Below, piece after piece: positions 1-7,200 of a stretch of DNA of 33,782 nt (positions are counted from its first letter, which is position 1; each line of letters begins with the position of its first letter). The notes under the pieces were generated by a model, which did no database searches, had not been told where the DNA came from, and was given only the letters and a program-made list of their open reading frames with translations. Location: NCBI RefSeq assembly GCF_015672735.1, contig NZ_JADABY010000035.1:1-33782 (forward strand), written 5' to 3'. The position numbers and the translations under genes were made by a program. The DNA is from Citrobacter sp. Res13-Sevr-PEB04-36. Lineage in GTDB: Bacteria > Pseudomonadota > Gammaproteobacteria > Enterobacterales > Enterobacteriaceae.

Positions 1-71
1 CCAATCAATACATACATAATTGATTATGGATTAATTTATAATCACAATATGGATTAAAATAACTTAAAACC

Positions 72-99
72 AAAAAAAACCCCGCCAGTTGGCAGGGTT
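72..99 (-). terminator. Rho-independent terminator of kduD
   Basis: Read leftward, this is a 9-bp stem (one G:U pair) with a 4-nt AACU loop, followed by an eight-T tract. It lies about 20 bases beyond the kduD stop, so it should end the kduI-kduD transcript. Confidence 0.85.
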
Positions 100-119
100 C
101 ATTGATACTGGAGGGCGAA

Positions 120-881
120 TTAACGAGCCAGCCAGCCGCCGTCTACCGCAACGGTGTAGCCATTGATGTAGTCAGATGCGCTGGACGCCAGGAACACGAT
201 TGGTCCCTTCAGATCGTCAGGCAGGCCCCAGCGGCCCGCCGGGATACGATCGAGGATTTCTGCACTACGCTGCTCATCAGCACGCAGTTGCTGCGTGTTG
301 TTGGTCGCCATGTAGCCCGGTGCAATCGCATTGACGTTAATGTTGTGTTTTGCCCACTCGTTCGCCATCAGGCGGGTTACGCCCATTACGCCGCTTTTTG
401 ATGCAGTGTAAGACGGCACGCGGATGCCACCCTGGAAGGAGAGCATAGAGGCGATGTTAATAATTTTACCGCCGTTGCCCTGCGCGATGAAGTGCTTAGC
501 CGCCGCCTGGGACATAAAGAATACGCTCTTAATGTTCAGGTTCATGACGTCGTCCCAGTCTTTTTCGCTGAAGTCGATTGCATCATCACGGCGGATAAGA
601 CCCGCGTTATTGACCAGAATATCGATATGGCCAAATTCTGCCACCGCACGCTCCAGCAGTGCCGGAATGCCATCAATCTGACGCAGGTCGGCAGTCAGGC
701 TTAAAAAGCGACGGCCCAGCGAGGTAACGCGTTCGATGGTTTCGGTCGGCTCAACAATGTTGATCCCCACGATATCGCAGCCCGCTTCCGCCAGACCCAG
801 CGCCATACCCTGACCCAGACCGGTGTCACAACCTGTCACAACGGCGACTTTACCTTCAAGAGAGAATGCATTCAAAATCAT
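120..881 (-). CDS. kduD: 2-dehydro-3-deoxy-D-gluconate 5-dehydrogenase KduD
   Basis: Cytoplasmic NAD(P)-dependent short-chain dehydrogenase. It reduces 2,5-diketo-3-deoxygluconate (the KduI product) to 2-keto-3-deoxygluconate in breakdown of unsaturated uronates from pectin or glycosaminoglycans. The 253-residue protein has the usual family length and every SDR landmark: the glycine-rich cofactor loop TGCDTGLGQG at about 16-25, NNAG at 91-94, the catalytic Ser at 145 and YTASK at 158-162. The ATG is preceded by AAGGA at good spacing. It lies 57 bases downstream of kduI in the same direction and is followed by a strong terminator, so the two genes form an operon. Identification rests on close recalled similarity to E. 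coli KduD and on the kduI neighbour. Confidence 0.95.
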   Translation of the reverse strand: MILNAFSLEGKVAVVTGCDTGLGQGMALGLAEAGCDIVGINIVEPTETIERVTSLGRRFLSLTADLRQIDGIPALLERAVAEFGHIDILVNNAGLIRRDDAIDFSEKDWDDVMNLNIKSVFFMSQAAAKHFIAQGNGGKIINIASMLSFQGGIRVPSYTASKSGVMGVTRLMANEWAKHNINVNAIAPGYMATNNTQQLRADEQRSAEILDRIPAGRWGLPDDLKGPIVFLASSASDYINGYTVAVDGGWLAR

Positions 882-938
882 TGTTAATCCTTAATTTTTA
901 TATTGCCCATCACCGACAGGCTGAGTTGCCGCCCGCGA

Positions 939-1775
939 CTAGCGCAGATCTTTTACTGCGACGTGGTCCATGTCATCAAAGACCTGGTTTTCGCCGACCA
1001 TGCCCCAAATGAACGTATAAGCTTTGGTGCCGACGCCAGAGTGGATAGACCAGCTTGGGGAAATGACGGCCTGCTCGTTGTGCATCACAATATGACGCGT
1101 TTCCTGAGGCTGCCCCATCATATGGAATACACAGGTGTCTTCTTCCATATTGAAGTAGAAATAGACTTCCATGCGGCGTTCATGGGTATGGCACGGCATG
1201 GTGTTCCACAGGTTACCAGGCGCCAGTTCGGTCAGCCCCATGCTCAACTGGCAGGTTTCCAGTACATCCGGTACGAAGTATTTGTTGATAGTACGACGGT
1301 TGCTGGTAAGGTCATCGCCCAGCGTCACCGGCGCAACGTCTGCTGGCGTGACTTTTTTGGTTGGATACGTGGTGTGTGCCGGTGCGCAGTTGTAGTAAAA
1401 CTTCGCTGGTTTTGCCGCATCTACGCTGGCAAAAACCACTTCCTGGGCGCCTTTTCCGACGTATAACGCATCGCGATGACCAATTTCATGACACTGACCG
1501 TCTACGGTAATTGTGCCCGGACCGCCGATGTTGATTACGCCCAGTTCACGACGTTCGAGAAAATACGTCACGCCCAGCTGTTTGCCGACTTCACCGCCAA
1601 CAGATACGGTTTTAGCCACTGGCATGATACCGCCGACAATAATACGGTCGATATGGCTGTAAACCATGGTGTATTCGTCTGCAACAAATACCTGCTCTAC
1701 TAAAAATTCATTACGCAGCGCCTGAGTGTCCAGGGTTTTAGCATGCGCACTGTGAATGCTTTGTCTGACGTCCAC
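939..1775 (-). CDS. kduI: 5-dehydro-4-deoxy-D-glucuronate isomerase KduI (GTG start)
   Basis: Cytoplasmic cupin-fold isomerase converting 5-keto-4-deoxyuronate to 2,5-diketo-3-deoxygluconate, the step before KduD. The 278-residue protein matches the E. coli length and sequence closely. The zinc site is visible as [13 protein letters not shown] plus the later His in SWSIHSG. I chose the GTG at 1775: it has a GGAGG seven bases upstream and gives the family N-terminus VDVRQSIHS. The longer in-frame reading from 1823 adds 16 residues with no family counterpart. It is the first gene of kduI-kduD; a KdgR-like palindrome and a 14-codon upstream ORF precede it. Confidence 0.95.
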   Translation of the reverse strand: MDVRQSIHSAHAKTLDTQALRNEFLVEQVFVADEYTMVYSHIDRIIVGGIMPVAKTVSVGGEVGKQLGVTYFLERRELGVINIGGPGTITVDGQCHEIGHRDALYVGKGAQEVVFASVDAAKPAKFYYNCAPAHTTYPTKKVTPADVAPVTLGDDLTSNRRTINKYFVPDVLETCQLSMGLTELAPGNLWNTMPCHTHERRMEVYFYFNMEEDTCVFHMMGQPQETRHIVMHNEQAVISPSWSIHSGVGTKAYTFIWGMVGENQVFDDMDHVAVKDLR

Positions 1776-1809
1776 ATTTACCTCCAGTGATAAATTGACC
1801 GTGAATTCG

Positions 1810-1854
1810 TTATTGAATAGCAAAACACCGTTCCGTTTTACCTAATGCGTTCAT
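1810..1854 (-). CDS. 14-codon upstream ORF in the kduI leader
   Basis: The leftward leader of kduI contains ATG to TAA encoding [15 protein letters not shown] strong ribosome site (AGGGAGGG) ends six bases before the ATG, and the stop is 34 bases before the kduI GTG. No family is recognised. It could be a translated leader that couples to kduI or a small protein, or the SD match could be fortuitous. Only its ribosome site and position support it. Confidence 0.35.
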   Translation of the reverse strand: MNALGKTERCFAIQ

Positions 1855-1885
1855 AGTATCCCTCCCTGAACGCGTTTTCAATTAC

Positions 1886-1908
1886 AACTAAAACGATGTT
1901 TCACTTTT
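1886..1908 (-). promoter_or_regulatory. Candidate KdgR operator upstream of kduI
   Basis: The segment reads AACTAAAACGATGTTTCAC followed by TTTT. It has AAAC/GTTT dyad symmetry and the TGTTTCA-T-rich half typical of KdgR boxes in pectin and uronate catabolism genes. It lies about 110 bases upstream of the kduI start. The left half is degenerate, so this is a motif match only. Confidence 0.45.
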
Positions 1909-1924
1909 TCTGCATCTTATTATC

Positions 1925-1950
1925 AAAAGTGTAGTTTCGATCACGCTAGC
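1925..1950. promoter_or_regulatory. Weak CRP-like site between kduI and the putative sRNA
   Basis: TGTAG-N6-TCACG at 1930-1945 resembles the CRP consensus TGTGA-N6-TCACA (seven of ten bases). Catabolite control of kduI would make sense, but the spacing to a clear -10 element is not convincing. Confidence 0.3.
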
Positions 1951-2039
1951 TGCTATAAAAAAACAGGAATCGCTTAGGAATACGTTTAAACATCATATGA
2001 AACAAACAGATACATAAACCACTAAGGCGATAGTCCATC

Positions 2040-2206
2040 AGTGGTTGAGATAACACATTGAAAATACAGTCATGCTAAAGGCGAGTTCACACACCTTTTC
2101 TGACAATAGTGTTGGCAATGACACGACAGAAAACGTTGCTTTGATAACTCAATGTTATTTGGGAATGGATGTTTCTGTCACAGCCCTCCTTGTAGAGGGC
2201 TTTTTA
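2040..2206 (+). ncRNA. Candidate small RNA ending in an intrinsic terminator
   Basis: A perfect rightward terminator lies at 2182-2206: AGCCCTC, a 6-nt loop, GAGGGCT, then five Ts. No gene on the + strand precedes it, and the flanking genes kduI and yqeF are both leftward. Just upstream an 8-bp stem can form between GACAGAAA (2125-2132) and TTTCTGTC (2172-2179), so the transcript would be structured. The 5' end is a guess because no strong promoter is evident. It could instead be a leftover terminator of a lost gene. No known sRNA family was recognised. Confidence 0.3.
2182..2206 (+). terminator. Intrinsic terminator without an upstream gene on its strand
   Basis: Seven-base G/C-rich arms 2182-2188 and 2195-2201 with a 6-nt loop are followed by TTTTT. 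The T tract exists only on the + strand, so it does not serve the leftward yqeF. Confidence 0.75.
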
Positions 2207-2262
2207 CATTTACAGGGGGAAACGCAGCAGGAGAGCGTGTGGGATAGTTTTTTTAAATGCGA

Positions 2263-3441
2263 TCAGTCGCGTTCAATAGCAAGCGCTACACCCTGACCGC
2301 CGCCGATACACAGCGTTGCCAGACCTTTGTGCGCCCGACGTTTTACCATTTCGTGGACCAGCGAAACCAGAATACGGCAACCGGATGCTCCAATCGGATG
2401 ACCAAGAGCAATGGCCCCGCCGTTCACATTCACTCGGCGTTCGTCCCACTCCAGCATTTTGCCGACGGAAAGCGCCTGCGCGGCAAACGCTTCGTTGGCT
2501 TCGATAAGATCGACATCCGCCAATTGCCAGCCGACTCGCTCCAGGCAGCGTCGCGTCGCGTACACCGGCGCAATGCCCATTAACGCCGGATCAACGCCGA
2601 CGCTGGCAAAAGCGCGAATACGCGCCAGCACGGGTAAATTCAGCTCCAGGGCCTTGGCTTCGCTCATCATCATCACGGCAGCGGCACCATCGTTTATTGA
2701 TGACGCGTTACCCGCCGTGACGGAACCTAAACGATCAAAAGTGGGATCCAAACCCGCCAGCCCTTCTGCGCTGGCATCGGTTCTCGGCTGTTCGTCTGTA
2801 TCCACCACTATCGATTGCCCGTTACGCTGAGTGATCACCGGCACAATTTCATCTTTAAACCGTCCGGCATCGATCGCCATACGCGCTTTGTGTTGCGAGT
2901 GAAGCGCGTAGGCATCCTGCAATTCACGGCTGATACCGTACTCCCGCGCCAGATTTTCTGCGGTAACGCCCATATGATAATCGTTGAAAGCATCCCACAG
3001 GCCGTCGTGCACCAGGCTGTCTACCAGTTGACTGTTACCGAGCTGCGCCCCGGTGCGGCTGTCAGTCAGGACATGTGGGGCGCGGCTCATATTCTCTTGT
3101 CCGCCGGCAATCACAATATCGGCTTCACCGCACTGGATAGCCTGCGTTGCCAGATGCAGCGCTTTCAGGCCCGAGCCACAAACATCGTTAATAGTGATGG
3201 CGGAAACGGTGTTGGGGAGTCCTCCGTTAATGGCAGACTGGCGTGCCGGGTTTTGCCCTGCCCCCGCCGTGAGGACCTGACCGAGGATCACTTCATCAAT
3301 AGAGTGAACATCCACCCCGGTGCGTTCCATTAACGCCCTGACCACCATACTGCCTAATTCAACGGCAGAGTGGCGCGCCAGCGTACCCTGGAAGCAGCCA
3401 ATCGGTGTCCTCAACGCCCCCACTATCACAACCTCTTTCAT
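2263..3441 (-). CDS. yqeF: Acetyl-CoA C-acetyltransferase YqeF (thiolase)
   Basis: Cytoplasmic thiolase expected to condense or cleave acetyl/acetoacetyl-CoA; the physiological role of YqeF is not settled. The 392-residue protein has full thiolase length, with the acylated cysteine in NDVCGSG (C88), the histidine of GHPIGASG (H348) and the second cysteine of CIGGGQG (C378). I chose the ATG at 3441 because GAGG sits five bases upstream and the N-terminus MKEVVIVGALRTPIG matches the family; an upstream in-frame GTG at 3447 has no advantage. It is a single leftward gene with a good CRP-like site about 80 bases upstream. Similarity to E. coli YqeF is very high by recall. Confidence 0.92.
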   Translation of the reverse strand: MKEVVIVGALRTPIGCFQGTLARHSAVELGSMVVRALMERTGVDVHSIDEVILGQVLTAGAGQNPARQSAINGGLPNTVSAITINDVCGSGLKALHLATQAIQCGEADIVIAGGQENMSRAPHVLTDSRTGAQLGNSQLVDSLVHDGLWDAFNDYHMGVTAENLAREYGISRELQDAYALHSQHKARMAIDAGRFKDEIVPVITQRNGQSIVVDTDEQPRTDASAEGLAGLDPTFDRLGSVTAGNASSINDGAAAVMMMSEAKALELNLPVLARIRAFASVGVDPALMGIAPVYATRRCLERVGWQLADVDLIEANEAFAAQALSVGKMLEWDERRVNVNGGAIALGHPIGASGCRILVSLVHEMVKRRAHKGLATLCIGGGQGVALAIERD

Positions 3442-3515
3442 CACCACCTCAGCGCAAAATAACAGCGCAATAGTAGATGATTGTTAAGAATAGTTATCTT
3501 AGTTGTTTAGAAAAT

Positions 3516-3531
3516 GGTGAGTTTTATCACA
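3516..3531 (-). promoter_or_regulatory. Candidate CRP site of the yqeF promoter
   Basis: Read leftward the site is TGTGATAAAACTCACC, nine of ten matches to TGTGA-N6-TCACA. A -10-like TATTCT at 3488-3493 would put the start near 3481 and centre CRP near -41.5, a class II arrangement. The spacing is my estimate. Confidence 0.5.
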
Positions 3532-3544
3532 AAGGAAATGTGTA

Positions 3545-4429
3545 TCATTTATCTATCATCGAAACGCCACCCTGTTGTAAGTGATCGCGTAGCCAGCTTC
3601 CCGCCACGCCAGGCGGCGATTTCTTGTTCCACAGCAGGTCGATTGAGATAGCCTTTGGCCAGCCAGGCACTTTCAGCTGTACCAGCTGTTTTTCCGCAGC
3701 AAACTCCTCCACCAGCGCACAAGGCAGCGCACACCAGCCAAATCCCTGCACAGCCATACTGAGCAATAATAAATAGTTGGGTGCAGACCACACCGGGCCA
3801 CGCGCCACGTTAGTGCCGCTTTCCAGATAGGTATTTAGCCGCAGCTCGCGCCAGGTATGTAGTTGCTCCCACTGCAGTTTTTCCTGCGCCGCTAGCGGGT
3901 GCGAAGCCGCCACGTACAATCCCATCAAGGTTTGCATCGGCAGGCGCGTGACACCCATATCCGTAGGGTAATCCTCGCGCGCTTCAAGGAGACCAACCTG
4001 CGCACGCCCCTTTTGCAGCAGATCGATAACATCCTCATCTTCGCCAATCAGACACTCAAATTCGGTGTGCGGGAACAACCGGTCAAACTGCACCATTAAT
4101 TCTTCCAGCACATCCGGATGCAGGGTGTCCGAAAGCACAAAGGTCAGCCGCGCTTCCGTGGCGCCCGACAGCGAAATCGCCGCCTCGTCCAGCCGATCGC
4201 TGGCCGACAGAATTGCCTGCACGTAGCCGAGTACCCGTTTACCTTGCTCGGTAAGCGTGGGTTGGCGTGAAGAGCGGTCAAACAGCGCAAAGCCGAGATC
4301 GGCTTCCAGATTGGCTATCGCCGTGCTGATGGTGGACTGACTTTTGCGTAACCGCCGCGCCGCCGCAGAAAATGAGCCGCAGGAGACGGTCTCAACAAAT
4401 GCCGTTAATGCCTCAGGAGAGTAGCGCAT
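3545..4429 (-). CDS. LysR-family regulator divergent from a PACE efflux gene
   Basis: The 294-residue protein has the LysR layout: a winged helix-turn-helix at about 1-62 (FSAAARRLRKSQSTISTAIA, then the wing TLTEQGKRVL) and a substrate-binding domain to the C-terminus. It is divergent from the PACE transporter at 4531 with a 101-bp shared promoter region containing nested inverted repeats. Such LysR/PACE pairs are common, for example AceR-AceI in Acinetobacter, so it probably controls the transporter in response to an amphipathic cation or polyamine. That role is inferred from context. I do not recall this gene in the K-12 yqeF-yqeG interval. Confidence 0.85.
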   Translation of the reverse strand: MRYSPEALTAFVETVSCGSFSAAARRLRKSQSTISTAIANLEADLGFALFDRSSRQPTLTEQGKRVLGYVQAILSASDRLDEAAISLSGATEARLTFVLSDTLHPDVLEELMVQFDRLFPHTEFECLIGEDEDVIDLLQKGRAQVGLLEAREDYPTDMGVTRLPMQTLMGLYVAASHPLAAQEKLQWEQLHTWRELRLNTYLESGTNVARGPVWSAPNYLLLLSMAVQGFGWCALPCALVEEFAAEKQLVQLKVPGWPKAISIDLLWNKKSPPGVAGSWLRDHLQQGGVSMIDK

Positions 4430-4438
4430 AAACTATCT

Positions 4439-4486
4439 ACTTTATCGATGGATTCTATCTTTTAGATATCACATAAAACGATAAAA
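4439..4486. promoter_or_regulatory. Candidate LysR operator in the divergent LysR/PACE promoter region
   Basis: Nested inverted repeats are visible: TTTATCG (4441-4447) with CGATAAA (4479-4485), and a central ATCT-TTT-AGAT (4457-4467). LysR regulators usually bind interrupted dyads in such divergent promoters, so this is a reasonable operator by position. Confidence 0.4.
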
Positions 4487-4530
4487 TTACCAGTATTCCG
4501 TTATCCGGGCATCAAAGAAGGTTTTAGGTT

Positions 4531-4986
4531 ATGCAACACGATACAATCCAACGCCGTTCATTAATGGAACGTATTTTTCACGCCGTCTGTTTTGAGGGCA
4601 TTGCCACCGCTGTGCTCGCACCAACCACCGCGTGGTTGATGCAGCGCTCGGTGCTGGAAATGGGCGGATTGACCGTACTTCTGGCGACCACGGCGATGAT
4701 CTGGAATATCATTTATAACGCCCTGTTTGACCGCTTATGGCCGTCTCACGTAGTGAAACGTACGGCTAAAGTACGCGCATTCCACGCGTTAGGTTTTGAG
4801 AGTGGGTTTATTGTGATTGGGGTGAGCATTGTGGCGTATGTGCTGAACGTCACTCTATTGCAGGCATTCACACTGGAAATAGGTTTCTTCCTGTTCTTCC
4901 TGCCGTACACCATGTTTTATAACTGGGCGTATGACACATTACGCGAGCGCGTGATGAAGCGTCGCCAGCAGCGCGTTACTGCCTGA
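4531..4986 (+). CDS. PACE-family multidrug/biocide efflux transporter
   Basis: The 151-residue inner-membrane protein consists of two bacterial-transmembrane-pair repeats, four predicted helices in all. Each repeat starts with the family signature: RIFHAVCFEG at 14-23 and RAFHALGFES at 82-91, with the acidic residues E22 and E90. The partner motifs WNIIYNALFD (about 58-67) and FYNWAYD (about 129-135) are also present. PACE proteins are proton-coupled exporters of compounds such as chlorhexidine or short diamines. The length is typical. The gene is monocistronic and divergent from its likely LysR regulator. The actual substrate cannot be read from sequence. Confidence 0.88.
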   Translation: MQHDTIQRRSLMERIFHAVCFEGIATAVLAPTTAWLMQRSVLEMGGLTVLLATTAMIWNIIYNALFDRLWPSHVVKRTAKVRAFHALGFESGFIVIGVSIVAYVLNVTLLQAFTLEIGFFLFFLPYTMFYNWAYDTLRERVMKRRQQRVTA

Positions 4987-4993
4987 TAATCCA

Positions 4994-5030
4994 ATGAATA
5001 GTCGGAATTTTCCCCATTCCGGCTATTCAT
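4994..5030 (+). terminator. Long hairpin downstream of the PACE gene
   Basis: Fifteen-base arms (one T:G pair) at 4994-5008 and 5016-5030 enclose a 7-nt loop, starting eight bases after the stop codon. There is no run of Ts after it, so it may terminate weakly or stabilise the 3' end. Confidence 0.5.
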
Positions 5031-5128
5031 CCATTCACCAGCCCACTCGTTCACGCCTCCCCCAGCCCCGCTCATTTGTGGTAAATTGCGCTTCTTTTTG
5101 TTTATTTTATAGTTGATACGTTCAAATA

Positions 5129-6358
5129 ATGTCGAAAATTTGGTCAAAAGAAGAGACTCTCTGGAGCTTCGCGTTATATGGGACTGCGGTCGGCGCAGGA
5201 ACCCTTTTCCTCCCCATACAGCTGGGTTCTGCGGGCGCGGTGGTGCTGTTTATCACCGCACTCGTCGCCTGGCCTTTAACCTACTGGCCGCATAAAGCGC
5301 TGTGCCAGTTTATTCTGTCATCCAAAACCTCAGCAGGTGAAGGGATCACTGGCGCAGTTACTCACTATTACGGCAAAAAGATAGGCAGTTTGATTACGAC
5401 GCTCTATTTTGTAGCCTTCTTTGTGGTGGTGCTGATCTACGCCGTGGCGATTACCAACTCACTCACCGAGCAGCTGGCAAAACATATCGAGATCGATCTT
5501 CGCGTGCGTATGCTGGTCAGTCTCGGCGTAGTGCTGGTGCTAAATTTGATTTTTCTGATGGGTCGCCAGGCCACCATCCGGGTGATGGGTTTTCTGGTAT
5601 TCCCGCTAATCGCCTACTTCTTGTTTCTGTCGCTCTACTTGACCGGAAGCTGGCAGCCAACGCTACTCACCGGCCAGATGTCTTTCGATCAGCACACGCT
5701 GCATCAGGTCTGGATATCGATTCCCGTGATGGTTTTCGCTTTTAGCCATACGCCGATTATCTCCACGTTTGCTATCGACAGACGCGAGAAATACGGTGAG
5801 CAGGCCATGGGTAAATGCAAAAAAATCATGAAGGTCGCCTACGTCATCATCTGCCTGAGCGTGCTGTTTTTCGTCTTCAGCTGTCTGCTGTCGATTCCGG
5901 TAAATTACATTGAAGATGCGAAGCACGAGGGCGTGACCATTCTGTCTGCGCTGTCGATGATGCCCAACGCGCCCGCATGGCTGTCAATTTCTGGGATCAT
6001 CGTCGCCGTAGTGGCGATGTCAAAATCGTTCCTCGGCACCTACTTTGGCGTGATTGAAGGGGCGACAGAGTTGGTCAAAACGTCGCTGCACCAGGTCGGA
6101 GTGAAGAAGAGCCGGGCCTTTAACCGCGCCCTGTCTATTATGCTGGTCTCCACCATCACGTTTATCATTTGCTGCATTAATCCAAATGCAATTTCAATGA
6201 TTTACGCGATTAGCGGGCCGCTGATCGCCATGATTCTGTTCATCATGCCGACGTTGTCTACGTATCTGATCCCGGCACTGAAGCCGTACCGCTCGGTGGG
6301 TAATCTGATCACCCTGATTGTCGGTCTGCTGTGTGTTTCGGTTATGTTCTTCGGCTAG
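5129..6358 (+). CDS. yqeG: HAAAP-family amino-acid transporter YqeG
   Basis: The 409-residue inner-membrane permease belongs to the hydroxy/aromatic amino acid family (relatives SdaC, TdcC, YhaO). About eleven hydrophobic helices span the whole protein, beginning at about residue 12 after the short cytosolic leader MSKIWSKEETLW. The segment GTAVGAGTLFLPIQLG (about 18-33) is the characteristic first-helix break of the family, and AISGPLIAMILFIMPT lies near the C-terminus. It is near-identical by recall to E. coli YqeG, a proposed serine-type transporter with weak functional data. The ATG has no clear Shine-Dalgarno sequence; an AT-rich tract precedes it. Confidence 0.92.
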   Translation: MSKIWSKEETLWSFALYGTAVGAGTLFLPIQLGSAGAVVLFITALVAWPLTYWPHKALCQFILSSKTSAGEGITGAVTHYYGKKIGSLITTLYFVAFFVVVLIYAVAITNSLTEQLAKHIEIDLRVRMLVSLGVVLVLNLIFLMGRQATIRVMGFLVFPLIAYFLFLSLYLTGSWQPTLLTGQMSFDQHTLHQVWISIPVMVFAFSHTPIISTFAIDRREKYGEQAMGKCKKIMKVAYVIICLSVLFFVFSCLLSIPVNYIEDAKHEGVTILSALSMMPNAPAWLSISGIIVAVVAMSKSFLGTYFGVIEGATELVKTSLHQVGVKKSRAFNRALSIMLVSTITFIICCINPNAISMIYAISGPLIAMILFIMPTLSTYLIPALKPYRSVGNLITLIVGLLCVSVMFFG

Positions 6359-6479
6359 AACATGTTGTTTAACGGCTCATTCTCCTGAAAGCGGGTGCCG
6401 CCTCAGCGAAGCTGGACTTCAGCTATATCCGTTTTGCGGTTCAGAGATATTCAAATAAAAGCGCAGGTGGTCAGGTGTG

Positions 6480-6681
6480 GCAGGTCCGGCTGAAAATTGC
6501 CGACGTGTTTCCGTAAGGCCGGGAGAGCCAGCATGGATGCTGGCTCAGGGCGCGCTTTGCAAGGACGCAACCTCGCGCCCGACCCGGTAGCCTGAAGGAA
6601 TAAGCGGAGGGGATTGCGCAGCAACAATTTTCCCGCCGGGAGCCAGGGATGCAAGGGAGGCGGCGGTGAGCCTCCCTTGCA
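6480..6681. repeat. Structured gene-free region with three strong hairpins
   Basis: The 450-bp gap after yqeG (6359-6808) holds no convincing gene. Three perfect inverted repeats stand out: 6525-6534 with 6537-6546 (10-bp arms, 2-nt spacer), 6548-6554 with 6574-6580 (GGGCGCG/CGCGCCC), and 6650-6661 with 6670-6681 (12-bp arms, 8-nt spacer). An outer pairing GAAAATTG/CAATTTTC (about 6491-6498 and 6627-6634) could enclose the first two. No T tract follows the large hairpin. It may be an intergenic repeat of the REP/ERIC kind or a structured RNA; I cannot assign a family. Confidence 0.55.
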
Positions 6682-6808
6682 CGTTCACGGGTATCACGAT
6701 ATCAGAGAAGCAACGCACATAAGGTGAACGGAAACTTATTCAGAGCAAAACGTTCTCCATCCATACTTATCTGAACGGTATTGAACGTAGATGGGCCGTT
6801 AAACTGAA

Positions 6809-7081
6809 TTATTTGATGTAGGAGTCCAGCACCTTCAGCACCACATCCAAATCCTCTTCACGCTTGATTTCATCACCCTGATGCACGATATGTTCGGTCA
6901 GATGACCTTTAATCACTTCACGCATTAATCCGTTTACCGCACCGCGGATCGCCGCAATCTGCTGTAAAACGGCGGCGCATTCGTGCGGTTCGTCAAGCAT
7001 GGTTTTCAGCGCGGCTACCTGCCCCTGAATCTTACTCGCGCGGGCTTTCAGTTTTTGTTTGTCGCGGATCGTATGTGACAT
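6809..7081 (-). CDS. rcnR: Nickel/cobalt-responsive repressor RcnR
   Basis: The 90-residue CsoR/RcnR-family regulator represses rcnRA and releases DNA when Ni(II) or Co(II) binds. The metal ligands known in E. coli RcnR are all present: H3, C35 (in [10 protein letters not shown]), H60 and H64, with H67 nearby. The length equals E. coli RcnR. I chose the ATG at 7081 because it gives the essential [11 protein letters not shown]-terminus, where His3 is a ligand; the longer in-frame reading upstream would run through the operator region. It is divergent from rcnA with two operators between. Confidence 0.95.
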   Translation of the reverse strand: MSHTIRDKQKLKARASKIQGQVAALKTMLDEPHECAAVLQQIAAIRGAVNGLMREVIKGHLTEHIVHQGDEIKREEDLDVVLKVLDSYIK

Positions 7082-7129
7082 CGTCCTGTCCCCGTTGCAT
7101 AAATCATGACTTACTATACCGTGCCGATC

Positions 7130-7144
7130 TACTGGGGGGTAGTA
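7130..7144. promoter_or_regulatory. RcnR operator 1
   Basis: TACT-GGGGGG-T-AGTA matches exactly the known RcnR site TACT-G6-N-AGTA. It lies between the divergent rcnR and rcnA. Confidence 0.92.
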
Positions 7145-7149
7145 TTCGG

Positions 7150-7164
7150 TACTGGGGGGGAGTA
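7150..7164. promoter_or_regulatory. RcnR operator 2
   Basis: TACT-GGGGGG-G-AGTA is a second exact match to TACT-G6-N-AGTA, 20 bp from the first and on the rcnA side. The pair should bind two RcnR tetramers. Confidence 0.92.
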
Positions 7165-7200
7165 GAATCTGACGAAACAAACCAACTAAGAATCATTCTC

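Noticed and set aside
2072-2296. + strand 74-codon frame between kduI and yqeF
   Set aside because: It runs straight through a strong intrinsic terminator into the yqeF 3' end, so it is unlikely to be translated.
6451-6654. Leftward 67-codon frame after yqeG
   Set aside because: It coincides with the hairpin-rich region, has no ribosome site, and the dyads explain its composition.
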